Assembly (NCBI GenBank): GCA_014925825.1
Contig: JACGCK010000400.1
Location: forward strand, 1-28,820
Origin: Pholiota molesta
Lineage: Eukaryota; Basidiomycota; Agaricomycetes; Agaricales; Strophariaceae
Length of the DNA stretch: 28,820 nucleotides
Direction of reading: 5' to 3'
Each line of letters starts with the position of its first letter. Position 1 is the stretch's first letter. Positions 9,861-20,784 of this stretch are shown piece after piece. The notes beneath the pieces were generated by a model. It was not told the origin of the DNA. It saw nothing but the letters and a program-made list of their open reading frames with translations, and did not search any database. The translations under genes and the position numbers were made by a program.

Positions 9861-10345
9861 GGCGCACCACATATGGAGTCATTCGGCCGCAAGCATTCAA
9901 TCCTGAAGAGAGGATCACAAACAAAAAATCACAAATTTGGCCTGGGCTATGGTGCCGGCCAAATTGCCAGCTCTAGTAGCAATGCTGTCGAGCGAAGCAA
10001 GACGAGCAAGATAATAAGGGTTGCAAGTCCAGGATCCAAGGTAAGTTTGCAGCCAATCCTCTCTAGAGTTTGAGCGCTGATGCGTGCATGCACAACAGCC
10101 TGCCATGATCCGTAGCGTACGTCGACAAGTGCCAGATACATAGCTTAGAGAATCCATTGGCAAGAGTCTCAACGGCAGCTGAAGACCGCTACGCCGGATG
10201 CCAATCCCATGCCCAAACGAAAGTGAAGACTTACCAGCAGAGTCGCCGCACCACATCAACATCGTCGGGGAATACATCTCCGGACATTGAATCAACTTCG
10301 CTGGCGACTTCCCCTCCACCAGTCGTAAATTCAATTCCTTCATCC
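9861..10345 (+). pseudogene. Segmental duplication copy 2, broken exon remnant
   Basis: Counterpart of 8539-9030. The intron equivalent (10041-10098) keeps a GTAAGT donor, a CTGAT branch site and a CAG acceptor. Upstream, the frame GLGYGAGQIASSSSNAVERS is open here although it is shifted in copy 1. Just after the acceptor, GGA of copy 1 (8788-8790) corresponds to TGA (10106-10108), so the spliced frame ends at once. The downstream basic Ser/Pro-rich tail remains readable to a stop near 10354. A decayed paralogous exon block, not an independent gene. Confidence 0.65.
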
Positions 10346-11560
10346 GCTATGTAGTGAGCATCTTTACACTGACGAAAATTGTAGACACACATACCTGCTT
10401 CCGATCTTCGTGAGGTCAGCCTGAATCTTTTCTGACTGCAGGGGCCGCTCACTACACCTTCTCCCACCTATGGTTGGATACCACGCCATCTGTGCGCCCA
10501 CTTAGATGGTATTCAACTGAATCTGCGGCAGGGTCGATTTTGTGTGTGAGGCCGTGTGAGTGTCCCTTCCACATCGTGTATGGGGTGCATACCTTTTTTT
10601 ATAACCTCAACCCTCATCTACATGTTGTGTGGGCGGACTTGTGCGCCTGGGAGCCAAGCAGCGCCCCTTTGTTGTTAAGTTATTGATACATACACCGGAG
10701 CTCCGACTGTGAACTCACCTGCGCGCCGTCTCGGATGGATAGATTCAGTGCTCGTGTTGAGCATGGCTGAGGGCTGCGGGCTGCAACTTGCAAGTGATTT
10801 TACATTGTTCTATGCAAAAAATGTGAGTGGCGATGCTGTACGCGCATACCTGGTGTGTAGCAGTTTCGGCGATTGTGTACTCGCGCATCATCTCGAACTT
10901 CATCTAGGCGTAGGTCTGTGGGATCAGAACGGCCCCACGACACAGGGTACTCGCTGGGTCTGTGAGGCAAAGACGTTGGCCGACTCAGTCCTGCACGTCT
11001 GCTTGACGAAAAGCGATAAACGCACCCCTGTTGAACGGTGAGGCCATGAGCTTGAGGCCTTGAGGTCCCATCTTGTGCATAGTATGTCTTCAGGCTGTGC
11101 TGATGGGCATGTCGTCGTCCTGCGAGGTGTCGAGATGAAGCCAGGATGAAGCCATGTCAGACGAATTTCGGTGGTGATCAGGTGGTCATACGCGTGTCAA
11201 TGCGCGGCAAACGCCGCAGGTGGGTCGCAGGATTTTTTTTTCGCTTGAGCTTGAACTCGGGGAAGATGGCAAGAAGATGGCCCACTGTGCCACACAGTAG
11301 CTATGCTATTCTGTGAATTATGTTTATAATGTCGGACGCTTAGCGTCAGTGTTCAATTTAAAGATACAACAGCCGGCCAACTTGAAACATTGCCATTGCA
11401 TGTGCCACCGCGCTAGAAATTTGAGCCTGGAAACGAAATCGAAATGCTGATACATATGAGAAGAGGCGCCTACTCTACTGCCTACGGGTGTACATAAATA
11501 CATACAGTTTAAACAAACTCTCCTCTGATTCACACCGGCATACTTCCTGGCTCTTCTTTA
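10346..11560. other. Intergenic, no supported gene
   Basis: Open frames of 70 and 110 codons at 10474-10686 and 10709-11041 (+) have no domain, signal peptide or splice context that I can defend. The right part should hold the 3' end of the minus-strand gene that follows. I see no repeats of note. Confidence 0.5.
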
Positions 11561-12874
11561 TTACTTTTCCGACGAGCTGTCAATATCAATTTTGATCTCT
11601 ACTATGTGCCCATCTCTTGAGTCATTGTTGGTATTGAATGCTGACTCTAAATTGGCCACCATCCCCATTTCGCTTTGCGAGATGTCCTCTGTGTGTCTGG
11701 AGCCCCTCGCGGGCTTATGGCCGAAGACAATGAAGGACAAAGCTTGACCTTTGGCGTCGCTCGTCGAGACGCTCTCTGATGTCGGAATCAATCCGTTCTT
11801 TGTTTTTCTATAGACGCGACAGGCCATAATATTTGTGAGGACGAGGTTGAGAGCCGAAGACATTGACCTCATGGGCGTTGATACCGAATTATCGAAGGCC
11901 AGGATGACAGTGGCCAAGTTGGATATCAAGGTAAGCCTGAGGATGTAAAGATTCAGCGTAAAATCTGAATCCCAACAAACAACGACCCGACCTACAAATA
12001 ATAGCGCTGTCCATCGATTAACATACCCCTCGTAAATGCAGGGAGATATTTTCCGAAGAGCGCGACCTTGATCCCGTCCTTAAATGTCATGTTGACATGC
12101 GAATTCTGCGCCAAACGCCATGTAATCGCAAAGAAGACGAGGGTATCATGAATCAACGGTGCAAATATCGCAGCAAACGCGAAACTCGGAACACTGGCGT
12201 CCTCGCAGTACCGCGTTTGTCCAATATGCGCCCCTTGGACGGTGATGGGGATCAACATCGTGCAGGCCAGTACGCCAAGCCAAAGGATGAAGAAAAAGCT
12301 GATGACGAGACGCTCGCCCATGTAGATGGCTCTCAGGCGGAAGAAAAATAGGAGCGCGCTGCCGCTGAGGGATACTGGATAGAAGATATCCGGGATAGTT
12401 TCTCCTCCAGAGCAATTATTGATCGGAGCGGCTGATGTAAAAGACGCAGAAGAAGTTAATTGACCAGGACCTGCGAGAATCGTATGAATTACGAACTTTG
12501 GAAAATGGCGGCGCCTATTACATAGGCTAACGACGCAATTCTGTACAGATAACTTAATAAGAACGCGACATTAAATTGGGTATAGTCAAATGGACCTACC
12601 GCGATATGAAATACACCACAGTTGGAAGTGTAATGCGACTTCTGAACAAGAAGTTGTAATCGGATAGCACGTTGTCTAAGATATCCCAAAGCAATACCTA
12701 GAGGTAGCAAAAATATCAGTTAGGTATACAATCGGTAGAGTTAACATTCGATCTAACACCAAAAGATCCTGCAAGGACGTAAACCGCGACCGAACTTTGA
12801 TACGCTGCTTCCGGAGGAAGGAACGCCAACGGAGTATCTGGGTTTGGCAGCGATGTAGAGTTCAAGTCAGACAT
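11561..12874 (-). CDS. Multi-pass membrane protein, Agaricomycete family of unknown function
   Basis: Joined minus-strand exons 12874-12758, 12697-12600, 12540-12497, 12431-11996 and 11936-11561 total 1071 nt (356 aa). All phases close; introns are 60, 59, 65 and 59 nt. The protein starts MSDLNSTSLPNPDTPLAF. Membrane segments include SSVAVYVLAGSFGVLLWDIL, RIASLAYVIGAAIFQTAP, DIFYPVSLSGSALLFFFRL, ERLVISFFFILWLGVLACTM, FAAIFAPLIHDTLVFFAITW and LTLISNLATVILAF, so six to seven helices. The C-terminus has the family motif LVLTNIMACRVYRKTK and then an acidic Ser-rich cytosolic tail. This layout matches an uncharacterised family common in mushroom genomes. A rhodopsin-like seven-helix topology is plausible, but ligand and role are unknown. 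Two donors are weak (GTTAGA, GTTCGT), yet the joins restore the family sequence exactly. No lesion seen. Confidence 0.85.
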
Positions 12875-14859
12875 ATTGGCAAGATGGGGTAGTGGCCTTG
12901 TGGGGACATCGTTTGTAGAGCTTCCAACTTAATAAAGTAAAGATGGGAACAGACTGGGAAGTTATTGCCAAGATGCGAATGCTCGCGAGTGGTCATGTTG
13001 GCCAATGTCTAATTTTGTAGTTGCTTATGGCTCCATGACGTTCTCACACGTCGACATAAAGAAGAGCCATGGATGGGCGTCTCGTCTATTTAGACAGAAG
13101 AAGTTGGAATACTTCTGTCTCTTGGATGCTTTCTGTCTCCTGATTCAAACTTCGCATCGACCATCCACCTTGCGAATCATAAATATATGTAAAAATGACG
13201 ATTTTAATGCTACCCATTCAAGAGCCATTCTATGGATTTCGAGTGAAATATTAATAAGAATAAGATTTATCCTTGGAGTTCATGTGCACCATAGCCCTTG
13301 AAACCCGTGAAGCTTCCATCGCCACTTATTTTTATGTTCGTATTTCGTGAGAGGTATTTATAGAAGGCTAGACCTGGCCAGTATCATCGATGTCCTTCAC
13401 CTGAAAGCGGTCGAGATATAGAGAAAGCTATCTGCGTATGTGTAAGCAGTCCATAAAGGCATCCGTGGGTAATATCGAACGTTGAATTCTTGATTGTTAT
13501 ATGCACGGCGAAAGAAAGATACAGGAAGGGGAGCGACAATTAAATGTAAATAGGTTATCTATCTCTAATTATAGAAGGGTAATTGTTACTGTGTCGCCTA
13601 TCCGAAGTCGATGGTTTCAGAGCGATGGCTTCCTATCTTTGATGATCAACATATCGCTGATCAGAAGAGCTCTAGTCAGTAGGGAGTGGGATTCATTACC
13701 GCCGTGTTATCAAAATCAGCCGAAGACTCAGATGTTGGAGTTGGAGTAAGTAGCAATGTTCGCAACGTTCTGGGGTTCGCGTTTTGAGAGAAACATTGAC
13801 TTGGACGCGATTGTCTTGATGATGAACTCTAATTTTAACGTGACGCCCTGCCACGGCGAATCCCACTTCTAAATTTGATTTTGCATCGCCGCGACTGTTG
13901 TGGCACAGAAATAGTGTGGGATTGTTTATCGTGCTTCGCCCCGCGATGTCATTGCAGGACGCTTGCCCAACACATGTATCATGACGAAGGCGACGGAGAC
14001 GATTCCAGATTCCGCCCGCAATGGACAAGACTATCAGCCAGAAATTTTTGTCATCCATGCCCATATTAGGTAGGAAAGCGCAATGCGCATTGTCTCGCCG
14101 GACGCTTGGAGGACCATATTTCCATTGACTGGGATGGAAGCAACTTGAGGTAATTTTGATCTTTGATTGTTTGATTTAGGTCCATCAGTCAGGCATAAAA
14201 CTAAAATACTGAAACACATTCTACTTATGGTTTGGGAATTTCGGACTCGTGCTGTCCATGTTAGAATGTATGGGTTTCGGGATTACATCGGCAGAGTGCG
14301 TTCAAACGAAAATACTCATGTAAAATATACCCCTTGGCGACGTTTCGCTGATTTTACTATATTGTAGTGATCGTTATATCGAGAACAAAAGAACAAGCGC
14401 CTAGTAAGCGCCCATGATGGAACGCCTGACGACTCTCACGTGACAAGCCAAGCTCGCCATAAATGACAATTAAAAATACTTTGAAGCACAGCATAGTTCA
14501 GAAATGCACCTGTTGCCAAGCCCAAGGGTTGGCTCGGGCCCATAGTGGCTTGAGAAATACATAGATGCTCTATGCTCGTCGCCAAGTGGCATTGATTCTC
14601 CGTGCGCAAGATGCAGCGGTAGCGCCTTATAGTTGTCCAAAAATGGTAGCCCCCAGCCCTCAGCAAGCGCCTATTTACCATATTTATAACTTACTGACTG
14701 CAATTTTCGCAACAAAATGTTAAAATGTGGCTCAGTAATATTTGGAAAGAGACGCTTTGTCGAAAGGTATGACTACCGGTGATCTATGCGCTATGTTCCA
14801 CACATCTTAACCTCGACAAGCAAGCCCGATCACTACAATCGCTCTCCGACCAACCCACC
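12875..14859. other. Intergenic, no supported gene
   Basis: AT-rich. The left part should be the promoter of the membrane-protein gene, with a CCAAT box read on either strand near 13000-13010. A 122-codon minus frame at 13696-14064 contains a hydrophobic stretch (NFWLIVLSIAGGIW) but no family I know. AAGCGCCTA motifs occur at 14395 and 14665, CACGTG at about 14439, and a TATTTATAA box near 14680 upstream of the next open frame. Confidence 0.5.
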
Positions 14860-15507
14860 ATGGCTAGAAACACGACACATAATTCCAGCTTACCGGAAAT
14901 CGTTGAACCAACGTTGCAGCCATATGCTCCGTCTCAGGCCACCAAACGGCCCGAGATTCGAATAACCACCGACTCCATCGCGTTGACACAATCTTTGGAT
15001 ACCATACCAAAGTACCCTATTGTCCACAGTCCGGTAATACCATCCATATATGACTTACACGTGTACCCACCTCCGACGATTGCAGGAAGCAATCTCTACG
15101 ATGCAGCGCATGGTTTCCTTGCATTGGCACGCAACGGCACTATTAAATGCTACCCTCAAGCTTCGCACAACTCACTCTTCTCTGCGCCAGAGTCTGCTTC
15201 GTTTACGGAGACCAAAACTCTAACCTCCGACAAAAAACAGACCGGCCCCAGCCACTCGGATACTACAAGCGTGCAAGAAGAGGATGACGGTGCTCACAAA
15301 ACAGGTCCAAGTTCACATTTCGTGCCTGCAGCATCTGAAGATGGTTGGAACGTTGCTGCCTGGGTGGCCACCCAGAGTATTACACATGCTAATTCTCATG
15401 GTCATACTTGCCAACGGGAAGCTAGCATTGCACCAACTGAGTACTACGAGTCCAGTGGCGAGTTCGGATTCAGTCATCATGACTCGCGGACGAACATCGA
15501 GTGCTGA
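14860..15507 (+). CDS. Hypothetical Ser/Thr-rich protein, 215 aa
   Basis: Not recognised. A single open exon starts at ATG 14860 in the strong context CACCATGG and ends with TGA at 15505-15507. It begins MARNTTHNSSLPEIVEP. Residues about 30-110 contain IRITTDSIALTQSLDTIPKY and YDLHVYPPPTIAGSNLYDAA; the C-terminal half is Ser/Thr/His-rich and probably disordered (SDTTSVQEEDDGAHKTGPSS). There is no signal peptide or membrane segment. A TATA-like box lies about 180 bp upstream. The length of the open frame and the start context favour a real gene, but lack of any known domain leaves an orphan or a single exon of a larger gene possible. Confidence 0.5.
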   Translation: MARNTTHNSSLPEIVEPTLQPYAPSQATKRPEIRITTDSIALTQSLDTIPKYPIVHSPVIPSIYDLHVYPPPTIAGSNLYDAAHGFLALARNGTIKCYPQASHNSLFSAPESASFTETKTLTSDKKQTGPSHSDTTSVQEEDDGAHKTGPSSHFVPAASEDGWNVAAWVATQSITHANSHGHTCQREASIAPTEYYESSGEFGFSHHDSRTNIEC

Positions 15508-18003
15508 TGCACTTTGAGGCGAGGTCATCCCGTTCCAATTTTTATTACTTGACTACAATGATGTACATAGAATGTCGACTGAACAAAAAGAAATAGACAT
15601 AGCAAAAATGCAGCGTCATTTGATTCAACGTTTTGAGGCAGTTCAGTCTCCGACTACTATTCATTTTTTTTGCGCAATGAATCGATTAAAGGTCAGAAAT
15701 ATCTTGAAAATAAAATAAAATATGCTGCGAGATCCAGTATACTTTGCAAAATTTCTGCCTTTCGCTCTACGCGCTGGGAGTTATTTTTTGACTCTAGCAG
15801 CTGGTATCCGAACTCTTGTGAAGATTATTCAGGTCGATATTATTTCTTTATAGTACCCTTCAAAGGAGTTATTCTGGCCTATCAAAGTTACCACAGACGT
15901 GACTGAGTGAGCTATCAACGTTTCAAGATGAACCTAGCTCCGTAGAATATCAAACTTGCTTTCGAAAACCTGTCTACTCGGAGAACCCCAAACGAAGCCA
16001 TGCATATGCATTACCATGTACTGTACACCCATTTTGACGGAGCACACAGCGCAATATATTCACCCGCTATGGACTAAGCTTGGGGAAGTCTATGTACTCG
16101 CAAACATGAGGGTATTTCACCACCCAACATGCCTACTGCTGCGTGGGCTTCATCTTCGACTCTAGCTCATAAAATTAAACTACATCACATAGACACCGCG
16201 CTACTGTGACATGGGATTAATTCCGCGAAATGCTTGCCAGAGAAGAGTGATCTGCAAATCAATTATTGATCGTCAACCACGCCTCAACGGTCAGGACGCA
16301 TAAGAGATACGGCGAGGGCTCTTCCAAAACATACAGGCAAGGGTGCGATGTACTCAAATCTGTATTGGGCCCAGGATGCATGGTCCATTTGGATAATCCC
16401 ATGACCCAGCGTACTTCTCAGGACCGTCCCAAAAGCCTTGACATCTCGCCACATCTCGCCATCACGAAGTCAGTCGGGCGTTAAAACAAATCGCGCTGCA
16501 ATCACGCTGGCTATTGCATCTATTTATGGCACAGCCGTTATCGATGAGTATCATCATATCTACGAGGCGTTCTTGCTCAGTACTACTCTCTTATGAGCCG
16601 CGCATTGCCAGCGCTTGTAGCATTCATACGTCGAAGATCAACAAATCATTATCTGATCGCGATTAGGGCCATTAGCGCCACGTATCAGGCGACGGAACCC
16701 GCGGATAAGCGCTCTAACTTCTGCGTGCGGATTTAACTCAGGGTGGTACAAAGATACCGTCATAATTGATTTATTTACCCGCTGATACACCTCAGCTTCC
16801 CATGAGAGACACCTTGTGGGGAAGTAGCTGGAAGTAAGGCCCCCAGGTAGTGCGTACTAAGTACTATACACTCAATCGGTTTATCTCTCTGAATCCGCGG
16901 CTAAAGTGCCTAATCACACACTGATACAAGTCTATATAAATATCAGACGTGCCCATGAGACTATCTATATCGCTCTGATACTGGGAAATGTGGCTGAGCT
17001 CTTCTTAGCGCGGTTCAGGGCTGGGATATCGCCCGAGAACACCAACAGACGCGAACTGATCTGCGCCCTTCACGTTCCTCACTGTTAAGCGCCTAAGCTG
17101 AGCTGAGCCTAAATGACAAGCGGGCGCCACACGAATCTACCACGAAACATGTGGATGCTGTGCTGCGTGATACGCCGCAGGGCTGTGTTTATTTAAATAT
17201 CGCTCATTTGAAATTTGACATGGAACAATCAGCTCGAGTGAGAAGCCTTCCTAGGCCTTCCTATACATATATCTTCGTCCTAAGCACACTCACAGGCCAG
17301 ATTAAAAATACTGTGCTTTGAGCCTTTGCACATACACAGCGTAGTGCCACTCACACCCCACTGAGACTGGATCGCATCGCGGGTATTTTCATATTCACCA
17401 TAGTGGCGTCATGCTTCAAATAGTGTGTCCCACCGCAAGTGACGGATTGCCGCCCAATGCCACACTTGAATACTTAGCCTGTGAGAATACCTATGTTTGC
17501 AATCGTGCCACTGTAAGTAAGTACACCTAATCAGAATTGACAGGTAACAGGTACATAGTACCTATCCATCTGCCAGCAACCTCGGTAGCCTATGCACATA
17601 CTTTATGGTTATGCCGAGTTAACCTTCAAAGTCTAAGCTTCAACGATGGATGCAATATCAACGAACGCGTGCGGTCAAGTCATGGGAGAAACGAGGGTGC
17701 CCAGAGTAGGACACCTCTGGGGATGCTCACATCTGCAGTGTGCACGGTAATACCGCATGCATGACTCATTATTAGTTCGTCATTATACCGATGGAGCTTA
17801 TCTAGCTAATAGGTACTGAATACAATCAAGAAGCAAGGTCTCGATGGAGAAGAAAAATCAGCAGAGCGAAGGGTAGAGCGTGATGGTAGAGAATAGGGCG
17901 AACGAACTATAGCGTGCACAAAATGTCATGCATAGTGCGTAAGTTAGAAAAAAGAGGCAGAAATCTAAGAAAGCGTTCGAAATAGCGCGAACAAAAGCTA
18001 ATG
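15508..18003. other. Intergenic, no supported gene
   Basis: About 2.5 kb with stop codons frequent in all frames. The open frames here are 60-78 codons long and show no domain. TTAAGCGCCTAA is at 17085-17096. No terminal repeats, target duplications or tRNA-like cloverleaf were found by eye. Confidence 0.5.
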
Positions 18004-20784
18004 TTATGAGGGTTCGCTGGGCGCAACGTCAGGTATTGGTATTGATTTACATTTCTGCAGATGCGTTAGGATATGACGGCCCATACTCAAAGCGAAAGAA
18101 AAAAAACGTACTTGAAGATAGCTCTCGATAGTCTGCTCGACCTTCGTCTTATCCTCCGCCCACGCCAGACGCGGTAACTCTTGCGCACGAATAGGATCCA
18201 GCTTGTTCGATTCCAGATACGCGACCAGCTCCTCGTTGGGCTCCGAATGCTCGAGGAAGAAAGGGAAATACTGAAGCCCGGCCTGGAACGTCTCCTTCGC
18301 CTTCTTCTCCCGGAACATCTTATCGTCGTGGCCTTCGCGATACCACGTCCACTCCGGCGGCAGCTTGTACTGGTATAGCTTTCCACTAAAATAACATGCG
18401 GCTCAGCCAGAAACAAACATGAAGGAACGGAAAGCAGAACGCACGGTTTCTTTGGCTCGCACAGGTACCGCGCCATCCTTATTGCCACGTCCGTATAATG
18501 CCGCTCCTTCAGGTGGTGCTCCCCCGAGCGCGTGCGGTCCGTGAGGAACTGCGCCAACATATGCCGGTACGCGTCGAACACCTGCTTCAGCCCCGTCAGG
18601 TGCAGCCCCGCGCGGTCGCGCGCCTCCGCCTGCAGCGCGTCCGGCTGCGCCGCGAGGCCCAGCAGCGGCCACACGTGGATCCAGTCCCACAGCAGGTTCG
18701 GGTACGTGACGAAGGTGAGCAGGGCGGTGAGGCAGTCGTCCGCGAAGTAGTGCGTGAGCTCGGCGTGCAGGTATTGGTCCCAGGCGCGCATGTGCAGATC
18801 GGACAGGTCCTTTTCAGGCGCAGGGTAGGTCTGCGAACGACAGATTAGATTAGATGCGGTGGACCAGGGCGACGAGTGAAAAGAAGTGGAGTCGAAGGCC
18901 TTCCGGCCGCGAAGCGAAGCGAAGCAATGGAAGCGTAAGCAAAAAAGACACGCACGAGTGATTTGAACCATTGGAACAAGTGCGGGAGTTCCAGCCACGC
19001 CTGGTCGAAAGGCCCGCCGCCGTCGTTCCACGTCTTGCACGTCGTCAGCCACGTCGCGATATCGAAGTGCAGCAGATCCGACATCAGCTCCTGCGTGAGC
19101 ACGGAGTACCGGCAATGCGTAACGAGGGCCTGGCCCGCGTACTGGTGCACATACTTGTGGCCTGCGGGTAAACAGAAAAGCCGGGGTGCGTTAGATTTGG
19201 ATGTTATTTTTATTTTTTGGGTGGGTTCGTGTTCCCATAGGGAAGCACGAAGCACGGGCGCTTACCGGAAAGCAAGTTCCGCGCACACGCGCGTGCGAGC
19301 TCAGCGTGCACTTTGACGGAGTTGATGAAGTACCTCCCCGCGCGTGACCGATCAGTCAGGAAATCGATAAGCGAGCTGTGCAGGATGCGAATACCGTTAT
19401 CGCCCGCTCTGGAGGGCGAGGCGGTACTGCTTCTCCGCGCGTCCGGGACGTTGAGGATTGAATGGAGGTCGCTGAGAATAAACGAAACATCACCCCGATT
19501 GAGCGAGAGAAGTTCTTCCAGAAAGCGCGGGTCAGTCACAGGAATAGGAAGCTCCGGCTCGTTGTTTGTATTCCGCCGCGAATATAGCCGCTGGGCAAAA
19601 AGGATAACGCCGAGGATACGCAGAACACCCTTGATGTTGTGCACGTTCGCGAAAACGTAGCGATATAGCGCGTCGAGTTCGGCGAAGGGGAGGTCGCCGC
19701 CAGGATTCGGTATCCGAAGGATCACATCGAGACGCTCTACAGGTCTATGTTGGGGGGAGTCAACGTATTTGATAATTGTGGATGCGTATATGAAATGACC
19801 CGCGGCACGCTGAACGAGCGCTTGAATCATTTGAGATGATGGCCAATTGGCAGGGATGTATGTCCGTAGAGGGTGGTGCTGTTTGATGTTTTCGAATTTG
19901 GTCCAGAAAAAGCGCTTGATCTCGGCATCAGGAAGATAAGTTTCGTCGAGAACGATGGTGTAGATGAGTTCGCGAAGGTCATAGGAATTGAAAGAATCAC
20001 GAATAGGGGGGTCGGGTCGACTAGACACGAGGATGAACAACGGAACTTTCCTGTGGATTAGCGCTGTTGACAGTATCCGCACGATGTAGCGTTGCACATT
20101 GGCGCCCTGGCATTCATCAAGCCCATCAATGACGATTAGCCGCGCCCACCTCTTAGCGACACCGCGCTTATCTCCGAGCGCAGCATACGCTTGCAATAGG
20201 GGGTTCACAATGAGGGTGTTGAGCTGGGTCTCCAGGGTACCGCTAAATACAGAGGGGTCGCTCTCTACGGCTTGCGCTATGTAGCGACGGGTTTCGGGGA
20301 TGGATAGTGAAATTTGGTGGGCGATGGTCGCCATGAGGTGTTTTTCTGTGTTCAGCCCAGGGATGCCCTTGGCAAAGAAAAACGAGGCCGCCAGCATTCC
20401 GCGCTCGTAGCAGAGCTGGGATATCGTCTGCGCGATGGCCGACTTCCCCGAGCCGCCGGGGCCGTATATCCACAGCATGCCACAGTCTCGCTGGTCGTCG
20501 TTCAGCCAGTTGGTGATCATTGATAAGATCGCGGTCCGTGTCCGCGACTGGCATTTTGGGGGGTCGTATTTCCGTCCCGAGTCGTGAAAGGCGCCCGGTG
20601 CGATTCGACGCTCGAGGGTGTCGGTACCTGAGTGTCGGCAATTTTTGATCAGCCACCGTGGGTGAGACGCAGAACAGGACTCACCACGTCGCCCGCTGGG
20701 GGCCATGGCCTGCTCAGGTATGGGTTTGGAGGGGGAGCGTGCGTGTCTGGCATGGGAGACGGGGCCATCGACGGAGCCTATCAT
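18004..20784 (-). CDS. NACHT-domain STAND NTPase
   Basis: A signal-transducing P-loop ATPase of the NACHT class, the fungal NLR-like family linked to non-self recognition and programmed cell death. Joined minus exons 20784-20685, 20627-19266, 19161-18956, 18830-18445, 18385-18112 and 18054-18004 total 2379 nt (792 aa). Introns are 57, 104, 125, 59 and 57 nt, all in phase. The FHDSGRKYDPPKC lead-in (residues about 47-59) is typical of mushroom NACHT proteins. Walker A is GPGGSGKS (89-96, K95); Walker B is LIVIDGLDEC (about 197-206); the sensor-like LVSSRPD follows. The helical region after it includes GIRILHSSLIDFLTD and a C-terminal part with no recognised WD40, ankyrin or TPR repeats. There is almost no N-terminal effector domain, so it may be a minimal or truncated NLR-like protein. 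The short first exon is the least certain. Confidence 0.87.

Noticed and set aside
13696..14064. 122-codon minus frame with a hydrophobic stretch
   Set aside because: No family resemblance, no convincing start or splice partners, and upstream frames do not join naturally.
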